Assembly (NCBI RefSeq): GCF_000835495.1
Contig: NW_015622546.1
Span: forward strand, 2,296,883 to 2,360,882
DNA from: Cladophialophora immunda
Taxonomy: Eukaryota > Ascomycota > Eurotiomycetes > Chaetothyriales > Herpotrichiellaceae
Reading direction: 5' to 3'
Length of the DNA stretch: 64,000 nucleotides
Position 1 is the first letter of the stretch; every line of letters starts with the position of its first letter. Of this stretch, positions 46,852-58,016 are shown one piece after another. A model generated the notes under the pieces. That model made no database searches, was not told the origin of the DNA, and was given only the letters and a program-made list of their open reading frames with translations. Position numbers and translations under genes: made by a program.

Positions 46852-48182
46852 AGCGAGCGACTAAGGGTCGGGGGTACAGACAAGCAGTTGACGGGGGCAG
46901 AACGCAGAAAAGAGAAATCAGATGGCGCCCGGCAGCCATCAATATAAAGGGAGCCGAGAGATGCTCATATGCCATTGAAGACTCCTCTCCCTTGTTGTGG
47001 CAAGATGCTCATCTTGGGACGGCCATCACATGGTACACGCGAGATTTCGACCGGGTGTCTTGGACCCCTCGCAGCGTTCTGGGGCTTGATGTCGCACAAT
47101 AAAAAGGATTTGACAATTTTGCTCAGCCATTGAAATCATGTCTGCATCGAGTCTCGTCCAGCAGAGCCCGATGCGGACAGACACAGGTCGTCGATGGCAA
47201 GAATAGAACCGAGACAGTTCTTGGGATCTAATCTCCGCGGTATACGAGCTGCGGCCATTGTTTTCAATCTGCCCATGAGGAATTTCTTGAGTGAATTACG
47301 CCAGCAGTGTAACAGGCCGCATTGAAATGCTGAAGATGGCAAAGACGGTAAACAAAAGCTGATGGTTGGAGGCCTGGAAGCAGCCGAAGTTGGAGCATAG
47401 TTGTTCCTCTTTCCGGAAGCGGACTAGCTCACCTCGTGGACCAATCACGCGTTTCCCCCCTTTTCAGCGACAATGTCTATTGTCGTGTTTCCCCCTCGCT
47501 TCATCTGGTCCCCTTTGATATTGAACCGCAATTACAATTGTCTGATGCTCCTTGCATCGCCGTAATTGAATCTATCCAACATCCGTCTCGGTCCCGATTG
47601 AGGCCCGCCCAGACATTGCGTGGATCTCTCTTAGCGAGAGCAATGCACAATTCTTTTATTGGAAGCCTTGTTGGTGCCTTGGGTTACACGAAGCGGTTTG
47701 GCGAAGCATAGCAGAACCAGAGGTCCGTATGCCTTCCACTGCCTCAAAAATGGCAGCCAGGACGCTGTCCGTGTTGTCCGGCGACCTCAGCACCGCCAAA
47801 CCCCGAGACAGTCTCATGATGAACGAAGCCGAGCTTCCTGAAATAAGAGCGTTCAGCGATCCATTCCATCCCTTTCTGGCTTCGAGCCCTAATCCTCGTC
47901 TTTGATGTGGCTGGTTGTCGATGTCTCAGCCTGATTCTCGCCAAAGCCTGATTCTCGCCAATGCCAGATTTCAAGGATACAGGGTTCCCCAGGTTTACAT
48001 TTCCAAGGGAGCGGAAGACATTGTGTCTCAGTCCCCAATGTTCATCTGCAAAGGGGTCTGATCCTTGATCTCCACCACCAGAAATGAGCCCGAGATAGCT
48101 GCTCCATGTGCTCATATAGGCCTGGTACTGTTCCTTCACAGGAATACTGTCATTCTTTGTGTCTGTGTTTTCTGTCGTCAAT
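46852..48182. promoter_or_regulatory. Divergent upstream region of laccase and the Thr-rich secreted protein
   Basis: 1.3 kb between divergent starts. An AT-rich AATATAAAGG lies at 46941-46950, about 90 bases before the laccase ATG, and on the minus strand reads CCTTTATATT, a weak TATA candidate. A 17-bp tandem duplication lies at 47931-47964. No gene is supported. Confidence 0.5.
47931..47964 (+). repeat. Tandem duplication of a 17-bp unit
   Basis: CTGATTCTCGCCAAAGC is followed at once by CTGATTCTCGCCAATGC, one mismatch. A simple local duplication upstream of the secreted-protein gene. Confidence 0.85.
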
Positions 48183-49591
48183 ATGCACTTCGCATCGTGC
48201 CTCGTCTCCGTCTTTTTGGCTTTGGCAGGTAAATCTGCTGCTGACTGCCTGTCATATGGGTATGATTTTGTCAACCTTGGAGGACCTTACTGCATCAACA
48301 CGACTTCTACCGCCTATTTCTCGTTCGGAACGGAATTCTTTGGTGAGAAGAGGACATACCGTTAAAGAGACAGCTATGATTCTGACAAATGACAAGGCTG
48401 CCAGCCAAGCGACGTTCAAGATGCTGTCACGCCAATTCTGGTGGACCCGAACAGCGATGAGTATTTTTGCTCCGACATTGCCGTTCAGCCAGATGGCGAA
48501 GATATGGTGTCCACATGGTAGTTGATCGTCTCCACGAACGAGTCTGGTCGCTGACAGTACCAAGCAACGTCACCGGTAACGAAGTGACGAAGAACAACAT
48601 GTTCTCTGGAGACTGGACAATCGTCATCGAAGGACTGACATTCGCGTGGATGAGATCGTTTTCCATCATTGCGGCACCACCGGTGGTCGTGACCTCTACT
48701 CCAACTGCCACATTCACCGTCACATCTACCCCCTCCACCACTATCACAACAACGATAACTAATGTCTTTTCGACTACTGCATCCCCATCCACCGTTACAG
48801 TACCTACCACGACCATAACGAGAACTATAACCACCACTCCTGCCCAAGTAACGGTATATTCCACGTCGACCATAACCAGGACACGCACCAGCAGGGTGTT
48901 TTCCAAGACAGTCTCCACAACGACTGTCACCACGTCGTGCAGAACACAGCCGCCGGCGAAGGATCCCACATGTACCATTCGGCCCACAAAAGCTACACTT
49001 GCTGCCGCCAACGAATCGATCACCATTCTTCCACGAATGCGTCAGTTTGGGAGACACAGCAGGGACGGGCATAAACGAGCCATTGAACGAAGAGATGACG
49101 CACCCGTCGATACTGGCCCTGGTATTTATAGATGAAAATCGTTGGACGGTAACAATTCCACTGACCGCTGCCTAGATCAATGCACCACAACCATTGTCGA
49201 TACTGCGGATGCTGTTTCTTCATACACCACAGTGACAGCCCCGACCAGCACTGAAATCGACACGGAAAATGCAACGACAACAACCACAGTGTAAGTCCAG
49301 CAGCGAGTGCAAGGTTAGGACCAGTACTAACTCAGCGTACCAGCACGCCTCCGCCCGTAACGGCATACTCTGGAAAGGCAAAGACGACAACCACGGTCAC
49401 AGCACCTACGCCTACGCGCACTCGTACCACTCGTACATATCAGACAGTCTGGACCACCTCGACAATATGGGCAACGTATGTGTCGTGCACTTTTCTTGGT
49501 CCGAGTCTTTAGCTAACGCCAGTGCAGAATCACCTCGACGGTCAAGACGTCGCCCTCTGGTTGGGTCTGTGCTACGTCTGCAGGACATTGA
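48183..49591 (+). CDS. Secreted threonine-rich cell-surface protein, unknown function
   Basis: Six-exon model: 48183-48342, 48397-48517, 48565-49121, 49176-49290, 49344-49475 and 49528-49591, giving 382 aa with all phases consistent. A signal peptide (about 1-20, MHFASCLVSVFLALAGKSAA) is followed by a small Cys-containing domain (DCLSYGYDFVNLGGPYC, then YFSFGTEFFGCQP), then long Thr/Ser/Val tracts (repeats of TTTIT, TVTVP, TRTRT) likely to be heavily O-mannosylated. The end is SGWVCATSAGH. This layout is frequent in fungal wall or adhesion-type proteins; no catalytic motif is seen and no GPI-anchor tail is obvious. The acceptor of intron 2 (48561-48564, CAAG) is the least certain junction, because a better-looking CAG just upstream would break the frame. 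Confidence 0.7.
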
Positions 49592-49800
49592 GTGCGAGGA
49601 ATTGAGGCGGAGCGTAGTGGCTGTAGGAATGATCAGGAACATCCAGGCTATAGAAGGGAGCTGCTGGGAGCGGCTACTGGCTAACTTTTGTACTTTCCTC
49701 TTCTTAGTCAACGCACTTTATTTACACGTCGCTAGTTTCCGAAAAGTGCTCCTTGACATTGTTAAATTACCTCTAATATCCTCTGATAACCAACAACACC

Positions 49801-50481
49801 TTATAGTTGCGAAGTCGTCGCCGCCGCCGATGACAGGTCCCGTGTTTCCTGGGCTGAGGCCGTCACACTGGCGGCCTGCTTCGCCCGAGTCTCCCAGGCT
49901 TCAAGCACAAAGGCTACTCTCTTTTCAATCACATTGCATGTCGCCGGCAACGACTCGAACTTGATCTCGCTCTGCTGTAGCAGACTGATGAAGGCATTGT
50001 GCAGCGCAAACCACTCGCTTATATCTTCAGGCATCAACCTCACGCCATCGTCAAACAGCCAGGGCAGAACTGGTTCGCTCAGTATGACGATGCTTTGACA
50101 CATTCTCTTTCTCAACGCTGCCCAAGAAGACGACCCAAGCATTTCCGTTGTGGCCTGCGGTGGACCGTACAGGTTCGCATAAGCGATTGGGTCGATGCCA
50201 GATCGATCCGAGATGATGAAGCCGCGGTTCTGGAGCTTTTGCTCTTCGTCAAGTTGCGTCTTGAGCACAAGTCGCTGGAAGTTCATCGCTTTCTCTGTCC
50301 CGGCTCGAATGTCGTCTCTGTTCACATCTGCTGTCACCAAGACGCCCCGGGCAAGCTCCTTGATGATGGTAAAGGAAAGGTGGGATCGTTCTCTTCGTAT
50401 ATGTCGGGAGACCGCCTCAACCAAAGTGGTCTTGCCAGTGCACTGAGCCCCAATGATGTATATCGAAGGCATGTCCTCCAT
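49801..50481 (-). CDS. P-loop NTPase of the NadR/Ttd14-like AAA group
   Basis: Single-exon gene of 226 aa, ATG at 50481. The N-terminus MPSIYIIGAQCTGKTTLVEA is a Walker A loop (residues 11-18) of the AAA_28 type found in NadR kinases and Ttd14. A second conserved stretch, GFIISDRSGIDPIAYANLYG, resembles the Walker B/lid region of nucleoside-kinase-like folds. It may phosphorylate a small molecule or act as a GTP/ATP switch; the substrate is unknown. The protein ends in SQL, only weakly like a peroxisomal signal. It is transcribed divergently from the RdRP-helicase gene with 242 bp between start codons, so the two may share a promoter. Confidence 0.82.
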   Translation of the reverse strand: MEDMPSIYIIGAQCTGKTTLVEAVSRHIRRERSHLSFTIIKELARGVLVTADVNRDDIRAGTEKAMNFQRLVLKTQLDEEQKLQNRGFIISDRSGIDPIAYANLYGPPQATTEMLGSSSWAALRKRMCQSIVILSEPVLPWLFDDGVRLMPEDISEWFALHNAFISLLQQSEIKFESLPATCNVIEKRVAFVLEAWETRAKQAASVTASAQETRDLSSAAATTSQL

Positions 50482-50723
50482 CGAGGGCCAGTGGTTTTAG
50501 AGGAAGATCAGCTGTAATCAGAGAGAATACGAGTCGGCCTCACGACCCAAGCCTGGGAGGGGTTTGCATGAGCTGGCCATCAAGCCCCCTGCAAGCGCAT
50601 ATGCAACCATCAGGCAGCTGGGTGGCTGCATACCGTCACGTGTCAGCCTGCTTGTCGTCTACCTCAGCTCTCTGACATTGCCTCTTCGTCCTGAAAGATG
50701 TGTGTGCATCCTTCATTTTCGTC
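50482..50723. promoter_or_regulatory. Divergent promoter between the P-loop gene and the RdRP-helicase gene
   Basis: 242 bases between opposing ATG codons. Includes the leader of the RdRP-helicase mRNA with a small upstream ORF (separate entry). No TATA box seen. Confidence 0.5.
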
Positions 50724-50727
50724 ATGA
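50698..50727 (+). promoter_or_regulatory. Upstream ORF overlapping the RdRP-helicase start codon
   Basis: A 9-codon uORF (MCVHPSFSS) begins at 50698 and ends with TGA at 50725-50727, so its stop overlaps the main ATG at 50724 as ATGA. If the mRNA starts upstream, translation of the main frame would need leaky scanning or termination-coupled reinitiation, which would lower its output. Seen in sequence; effect is inferred. Confidence 0.5.
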
Positions 50728-53700
50728 AAAGCGCAAAGTACACGTTACAAGACGGCATTGCCATTTCAGACTCAGAGTGGCGATACAACATCCCCAGCTT
50801 ACCAGAACCAGAAAGATGCCGTCAGGCCGGACGCATCAAATCGATCCAACTCTCCTGTTCATCTTCACTGCAGGGCATCTACCTGGATTGGGTCCCCTTA
50901 ACTCTGAACCGAGCCACTCGAGAACACCGCCTGGAGGACCTTGTGCAGGTCAGCGTCTCGGACTTTCGACCAGTGTACGACAGTCGAGATGAATCTTTAC
51001 CAAAAGATCACTCACAAGCCGTGGACTACATTTGTCGATTTCTCACATCTGGTGTTGTGATTAATGGTGTGCAGTACTCATTCTACGGGCACAGTAACAG
51101 CCAACTGAAATCCCGGTCCTGCTACCTCCTGGCAGGCTCAAAGAAGGAAGTAAGCAAGAAGGTCGAAGCTCTGGGGGATTTCAGCAAGATCAAAACAGTT
51201 GCCAAAAAGGCAAAACGAATTGGCCTCTTGTTCTCGACTGCTGACGTTGTACAAGATGTTCCCAACTCCAGATGTCGAGCCATTGAAGACATTGAGAGAA
51301 ATGGATTCATCTTCACGGATGGATGCGGCCTCGCTTCCAAAGACTTTGTCCATTTGATGGCGAGCAAGAAGCCCATCATATTTCGTGGCCAAAGATACTA
51401 TCCTTCTGTCCTCCAGATTCGATACCAGGGCTATAAAGGAGTGGTATGCATAGAGCCTCGGATGGAAAAGGGCCTCTGGCTCAAGTTGCGGAAGTCAATG
51501 AAAAAGTTCAGTGGAACAGATGACATGAGCTTCGCTGTCGTGGCATTCTCAAAGGTACAAACCCGACTAGATCCCCAAGATCCCAACAGTAACGCTTACA
51601 GCCCTACACATACGGATATCTAAATGACGAAATCGTGCTCTTGCTCAATGCCCTTGGCATCGACACAGATGTCTTCACCAAGAAACAGAGAGATTATTTC
51701 GAGTTCCTCGACCAGTCGCGGACAGACCCAACCTGTGCCTTTCGTCTGTTGAGCTCTCTGGGAGTGACCGCCGAGGCTGAGAAACTCCTGGTCGAAGGCA
51801 TGGAGGAGGTCCAACGAACTGTGCGAAAAACAGTTACTCAAGAATACGGCAAGATGCTCAATAAACACGAAGAACAGAAGACGCGGATCCTGATACCCCG
51901 GTCTCGACTATTGTTCGGAGTCTGTGATCCTTATGGCTTGCTCAAACCAGGCGAATGTTTCCTGCGTGTGACACTGGAGGAGTTTGGAACTCCTGTCACC
52001 ATGACTGGGGTTGAGGTACTTGTTTCGAGGAATCCTTGCCTGCATCCTGGAGACCTCCGCAAGCTCAAGGCTGTCAATCGACCAGAACTCAGCCATCTCA
52101 CAGACTGCGTGGTTTTCTCCACGGATGGAAAGCGACCGGCTGCTGACCTCATGTCCGGCGGTGACTTGGATGGCGATACATGTGGGTTACTCCCGGCAAG
52201 GGTGGCTTTTTGCTAACGCAAGACAGTCTTTGTATGCTGGGACTCTGAACTCATTCCCCAGGCTATCTCCGAGCCAGCCGAGTATCCAGGAGCGAGGGAA
52301 GCAATTAGATTCTCCCCCATCACAGCAGATGATCTGATCGCATACTTTGCCGGCTACAACAACATGTCACTGGGACGCGTCAAGAAGGTATATCTTGGCT
52401 GGGCGCGTGCTCTGGGGCCTCGCTGCAGCCAGTGCCAGGAGCTCAATCGACTATTCTCACAGTGTGTGGACGGCAACCGCATCAAAATACCTGAAAAGTT
52501 ACTCGACCCTCCTGACGTGGCACCCAATGCAAACCCCTTCGTCCTCGATGTCCTCCATGACGCAGCGCAGCAACATTGCAGTGTAGTGAAGAAAGCAGCC
52601 ACACCTCTCAATCCTGCAGAACAACACACACTAGGGCATGATGTCCAGACTATGGGCATCACGGATCGAGACATGGTGGAATTTGTCCTCAGCAACCCGA
52701 CCCCATTTTCGGATTTCGAACTGGCCAAGTTGACGTTGAGCTGGTGCCGCAGAAACAACGTCCCCTTTGAAGAGTTTTGGGCGTATTTCGATGCGTCTCA
52801 ACTGACTGTCGATGAGCAGGCGTGGATACTGTCGGAACTGCCTCCTTCTCCCAAATACCCGTCCCATTTCAAGAACGGGCTCCTCCAGTCCAACATTCTC
52901 TCGCCCGAGGACCTGCGAGCCTTTCGGCTGGACCTACATTTTCTACACTGGAAATGCGTCTTCGATTCTCAGTCCGATCCCTTGCGAAGACTGATGGCGA
53001 TGGTCAACCAGACCTTTCCGCGGTTCGCGAAGAAGCTCCTCATCCTCCGCCTTGGTGAGCGGCTGAGCATCGCCATTTACTTCCCTCGGCCAATCGAGAG
53101 AGAAGAAGATGCCGTGGTCCACGAGACAGTGAGGCTGTTTGCCTTCCCCCATTCCCACAAAGACAGGGTAGGACACCGACGGGGGGTCCCTACCAAGAAG
53201 AACTACAGATTCTATTACGACGAAAACATGATGCAGCTGTACGAGAATCACCGCAGCAACACCTTCGTCTTCTTCGCGCGATCACCCAACGACGACAGCG
53301 CCTACCGCAGCGTACGAGGCACAAGCAACCGAGCTCGGGCGCGGCAGAAGACAATTGAACAAGGAGTCAACTGCGACTGGAGAGTGAGTATAGCATTGGC
53401 GAAATTCAGTGCTCAACTGGCGACTCATATAGGGCGCACGAAAGACGAGCCGGTCACTGAGGCTGTAAGTGACAGAGGCTCAGAGGTATCGAGAGGCTGC
53501 TGCTAACGAGTTGCAGGAGCTCTATGTCATCAGCAACAAAGATGTGAGAGCACTGCGGGCTCTAGACCTTTGGCTTGAGAGCGTCGATACTCTGGACGTC
53601 CTCCCTAACTTTCCGGACGAGCAGCCGCCATACACCCTGCCGACCCTCAATGACGTCGACTGGAGTCTGTACAGCGACTTTGTCGTCCAAGTGGTTCGAC

Positions 53701-56109
53701 AGAAGAATTACACCCTCGTTCGAGAAGCAACGGCAACCCAGCTTGCAGATCTGCTGAAGTTGGGCTGGAAGAACGATCTCACTGATGTTGTGTCAGAGGT
53801 CTACAGTCGTATCCTGCATCCCGAGACCACAGACGAAGGCCCAAGCCTGCGATGCAGCCCTGAGGCCATTCAATGCCTCGCCGAATTTCTCCACTTCAAT
53901 CCTGCAATGGCCATACACTTCGCGCGTCTATGTCCCTGGTCTCTGCTACCCGCTCCCTACTCGAGTGCCCTTCAACGGGAGGGGTTGGCCGTTCTGCGTG
54001 CTTTTATCCTTTGTGCAAACAAGGCGGGAGAGCTGGTTGTGAAGCACATCAATGCTGTCCTGCAAGATACGTCTCTGACCTTGTCTGCGGCGCGCGAACT
54101 GTTGGAAGTTGCCTCCATCGCAGTTGCGAGTCCGGACTTGATGCTGACGATCCTCATGGAATGCCGAGATGCATTTTCCCATGCCATTCAGGATCATGAC
54201 CACGATGTCGTTGCATACTTCTTGCAGCATATGTTCGGGGCAGTGCTCGATCATTGCGCCGAGGCTAGCGACCAGACTGAGGCCACACCTGGGTCATGGA
54301 TGTTGAAGCCAGGGCCAGCAACCAACGACCGAGTCTTTCTTGTGACTAGCCAGCGTCGCATTGATGCGCCCAGGCTAGCCAGGCTGGCGGTTGGTGACCA
54401 CGTGCGATTTATTGCAAAAACGCCGGCGATAAATTCCTCGGCGACCCAACCTGCAACCTTCGACGCCTTGGTGGAAGCAGCAAGTGACAATGGGGTCAAA
54501 TTCCGATGCCTTTCGCAGCCTGCCACATTCCTCGAAAAGACTGCCTGGACCATGAAGCATTGTGGTTCAATCGTGAACACTCAGTCGGCCGGGGAAGCAT
54601 TGGTGCATCTCCTTGTCGAGAAAGAGCAATCTTGCAGCTTCTACCATACTCTCTTGAGATCCAAAAATGCGCTCACAGAGAGCAAGGAGGGAGGAGAGGT
54701 CCTGCCCATGCAGCATTGCGAATTCATCGAGGGCTTGAATGAAAGTCAGAGTCGCGCCGTTGATGTGTCCATTAAGACTCAGCTAACTTGTCTCTGGGGA
54801 CCGCCTGGTACGGGGAAGACCACGACTATAATAGCATTGTTGCAAACGTTGCTGAAGGAAGACAAGGCGGAGAGAATATTAGTCACGGCACCAACGCACA
54901 ATGCTGTTGACAACGTGTTGCGACAGTACGTGAAAAAGGCACTGAACATTGACCCCAGTCTACCACGACCGGTCCGAGTCTCAACTGAGGTAGGCGTTTC
55001 TTCACGCTTTTGAAGACCATTCTTAACGAGTTTCTGGCCAGGTGACAAAGGTCTCCGATGATATGAAAACTTACACCATTGATGCAATGTTGGGCAAGGA
55101 CCTGAACATGAATCCAGCTACAAAACGCAAGGCCGTCGAGAGGATTTCTGGGGCTAAATTGGTATTCACAACCTGTGTTAGTGCAGCGTTGGGGCTGCTT
55201 CGCAAACAAAACTTCGACACTGTGGTCATCGACGAAGCCTCTCAGCAGACCGAATCGGCATCCCTCATACCTTTGGTCAAAGGCTGTCAGCGGGGGATTC
55301 TGGTGGGAGACCATGTTCAACTCCGGGCAACCGTCAGTCCCCATGCGTCCACATTGGATTATGATGTATCACTCATGGAACGCCTCTGGGGAGAAGTGTC
55401 AGACAACACCATTGGAAGAGTCATGTTGGACACTCAATATCGCATGCATCCGAGCCTGTGTGCCTTTCCAAGCCACGAATTTTACGGGGGCCGCCTATTA
55501 TCAGCCGATGGTTGTCGCACGATAGACATCCCCGCCTCATCTTTCCCGTGGCCGAAACGGGCAGTCAATGCCAGACACGAACCGAGTCCCTCGAACAGAG
55601 CGGTATTCATTCAATGTGGTGATGCAGAGGACCTCGGGAGGAAATCAAAGGTCAATCAAACCCAAGCCAAGATCTGCAAAGAGATCCTGACGCTGTTGAC
55701 CACTACGCCGGCATCAAATCAAAGCAATCCCGGCAAAAGCCCTAGCCCGCCGCCGCCCCCATCCATAGCAATCTTGACACCATATGCGCGCCAGGCAGAC
55801 CTGCTGAGGCAGCTATGTGGAGGACACACTGTGTCGAGCATTGACGGATTTCAAGGCCAGGAAGCCGACGTCGTCATCTTCATTACGGTGCGCTGCAACG
55901 TGCAGGGAGAGATAGGGTTCTTGAAAGACATGCGGAGGCTGAACGTTGCACTGACCAGGGCCAAGGCCGGAGTGATCATTGTTGGAGACCGGGCGACATT
56001 GACCATGAGGAGGGAGCAGGAGGACGCATGTCAGGTATGGGATCGTCTCATCAAGACGTGTTCGAGGGTGGAGCCTCCTGCTGCAGAAAAGAAAGGTCTA
56101 GGGAAGTAG
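50724..56109 (+). CDS. RNA-dependent RNA polymerase fused to an SF1 (Upf1/Hrr1-like) helicase
   Basis: RNA-silencing enzyme joining two activities. Exons are 50724-51554, 51602-52181, 52227-53464, 53517-54989 and 55042-56109 (1729 aa); all phases agree. The RdRP part (~90-930) has FLTSGVVINGVQYSFYGHSN, GFIFTDGCGLAS, FSKPYTYGYLNDE and the catalytic loop SGGDLDGDT (Asp465, 467, 469). It continues without a stop through ELYVISNKDVRALRALDLWL into a helical linker and a superfamily 1 helicase: motif I GPPGTGKTTT (~1310), Ia TAPTHNAVDNV, II VVIDEASQQTE (~1437), III LVGDHVQLRATV, IV LDTQYRMHPS, V IDGFQGQEADVV, VI NVALTRAKAGVIIVGD. The helicase half has no ATG of its own for ~130 codons. Separate Rdp1 and Hrr1 proteins form the S. 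pombe RDRC. Alternative: a mis-joined pair of genes. Confidence 0.88.
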
Positions 56110-56685
56110 TGGCCTCGTGTATGGCTGGTAAGGCTGTCCCAGATGACCTGCAAGTAGAGCAATTGGGGGATCTGGAGTGGAAGAACCTGTGGAGTTGGGC
56201 GCAGTTTGTTTGTGCCGTTTGTAGTAGCCGATTCCAACCAATGAGAAGACGTACGGAGAATTACTGACCAATAGGAGGAACTGCAGCCTCAGTCGGACAG
56301 ATTATTCCCCCGAGTCACTTCAAAGTCCTTCCGCCTCTTCTCTTCATCCTCTTCTCCCAATGTCAGTTCAGACTTCAGCCCTGTCCTTGTATCCCTCCGC
56401 CGGGGCTCCCTCTCTGAACACCATTGCGTCTCTCTCAGCCTCCTCAGGCTGTGTACCATGAATCGCACCGTCGCTGGAATTATGTCTCTCCAGAGCCCTG
56501 TTGATCTGAAAATCAAGGATGGGAGTACTGTGTATAAAGATCATGGATGACCTTCGCCCGTTCTGCTAACCATCCAGAGAACTAAACAACAGCAATAGCA
56601 ACAGCACAAGCAACAGCAACGAATCAACGGCAGTAACATCCAACACACCTCCAAGAAACACCACACATCTCTCACCAATCCCGCA
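56110..56685. promoter_or_regulatory. Upstream region of the atypical SDR gene
   Basis: 576 bases including a TATA box (separate entry) and a CAA/CAG-rich leader at about 56583-56630 that is low in secondary structure and typical of well-translated fungal mRNAs. No gene is supported. Confidence 0.55.
56533..56539 (+). promoter_or_regulatory. TATA box of the SDR gene
   Basis: TATAAAG about 147 bases before the ATG at 56686, followed by the unstructured CAA/CAG-rich leader. Position suits a core promoter. Confidence 0.5.
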
Positions 56686-57510
56686 ATGTCTTCCCCAACC
56701 GTCGCTTTCTTCGGCGCCACCGGCGGCGTCACCAACGCCATCCTCGTGCACACCCTCAAGGCAGGCTACAAGGCGACCGCGCTCGTGCGCACGCCTCAAA
56801 AGCTGCGGGACCAGCTCAGCGCCCAGGGCCTCTCCCAGGAGACCATCGCCAACCTGACCATCGTGGAGGGCAACGCGCTCGACGTGGCGGCCGTGCGGCG
56901 CACACTCAGCACCGGGACGGGCGGCCTGCCCGCGGTCGTGGTCACGGGGCTGGGCGGCCGCCCGAGGCTGCAGTTCGAATGGCGGCACCCGTTCCAGATC
57001 GCGCAGCTCGACAACCCTTCGATCTGCGAGACGGCGGCGCAGACGCTGCTGGCCGCGATGCGCGAGATCCACGCCGAGAACCGCCCCGCGCCCAACGCCG
57101 CTTCTCCTGACGAGACGAAACCGGTGCTGGCCTTCGTCTCGACGACGGGCGTCACGCGCGGGCCCGAGGACGTGCCCTTCTTCATCCGCTTCCTGTACCA
57201 CCAGATCCTCACCGTCCCGCACGTCGACAAGCGCAGGATGGAGGACCTGTACCGCGCCGACGCCGCGTCCGCGGCCCCGGCCTTCCGCGCCGTCGTCGGC
57301 GTCAGGCCCACCCTGCTCTCCGGCGGCGCGGACTACCGAGACGCCGCGGGCCTGGACAAGATTCGGAGCGGCACCGAGGCCAAGCCCGCCGTCGGGTACG
57401 TCATCAAGAGGGCCGACGTGGGCGCTTGGGTGTATGAGAATGTGGTCGGCGAGGTCTTGAAGGGCGGGAAGAGTCAGTGGGAAGGCGAGATGGTTAGCTT
57501 GACTAGTTGA
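56686..57510 (+). CDS. Atypical SDR / NmrA-like NAD(P)-binding protein
   Basis: Single-exon gene of 274 aa. The N-terminus has the Rossmann dinucleotide loop FFGATGGVTNA (residues 8-18) and the downstream pattern TALVRTPQKLR of NmrA-like and averufin-oxidase-like atypical short-chain dehydrogenases. STTGV at ~153 and VVGVRPTLLSGG near 205 follow the same fold. These proteins act as NAD(P)H sensors or reductases; the substrate here is unknown. A catalytic YxxxK is not obvious. Very GC-rich third positions suggest strong expression. The start is the first ATG after a CA-rich leader. Confidence 0.85.
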   Translation: MSSPTVAFFGATGGVTNAILVHTLKAGYKATALVRTPQKLRDQLSAQGLSQETIANLTIVEGNALDVAAVRRTLSTGTGGLPAVVVTGLGGRPRLQFEWRHPFQIAQLDNPSICETAAQTLLAAMREIHAENRPAPNAASPDETKPVLAFVSTTGVTRGPEDVPFFIRFLYHQILTVPHVDKRRMEDLYRADAASAAPAFRAVVGVRPTLLSGGADYRDAAGLDKIRSGTEAKPAVGYVIKRADVGAWVYENVVGEVLKGGKSQWEGEMVSLTS

Positions 57511-58016
57511 GCTGATGGTTTCGGCTCCAGGCTAGGTAGAAGCAGGATATTGGGGGCGGTTGTACGAGGTATACGATCTTGTATATGTACACGTGGGGAG
57601 TTCCGGTTCGGGAAAGCGGCTATACTAAGCTATAGAGTAATTATTACGATCACTTAGTTCGTCGTGGTGGAAACCATTGAAACCATCTCGGTTTGTTTTA
57701 CATCATCATCATTCGTTCTCTATGCTAGACAGCGCCGCGGAGAGCGCCTCGGGTATCGTGGTACTAATAGTACAGAGGTATTATGCGGTAGTGCAAATGT
57801 GGGAGGTCTTCTCTCCTGGTCTGGTCTGTCCAAGCCACGTTTTCGTCTGAAGGAAAGGAAATCAGGTAACTGTGGAAGTGATGTCTCTCTTTCTCTCCCT
57901 CTCTCCAATCAGCCCATGCCTCCTCATCTGCGTCATCTGATCATGCTTCCGTAGTGTGGACTCTCTCCTGTCTTCTCCCCCACCGTCTCCTTCGGGTTCG
58001 CGAGAGAGTCCGTCGA
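57511..58016. other. Convergent spacer after the SDR gene
   Basis: 506 bases with the 3' UTR of the SDR gene and that of the small minus-strand gene. Contains TATACTAAGCTATA at 57621-57634, shared with 42218-42231. No gene recognised. Confidence 0.5.

Noticed and set aside
53384..53432. Constitutive 49-nt intron at the RdRP/helicase joint
   Set aside because: It would cause a premature stop and remove residues that look like normal RdRP sequence (SIALAKFSAQLATHIGR). Kept only as a possible alternative.
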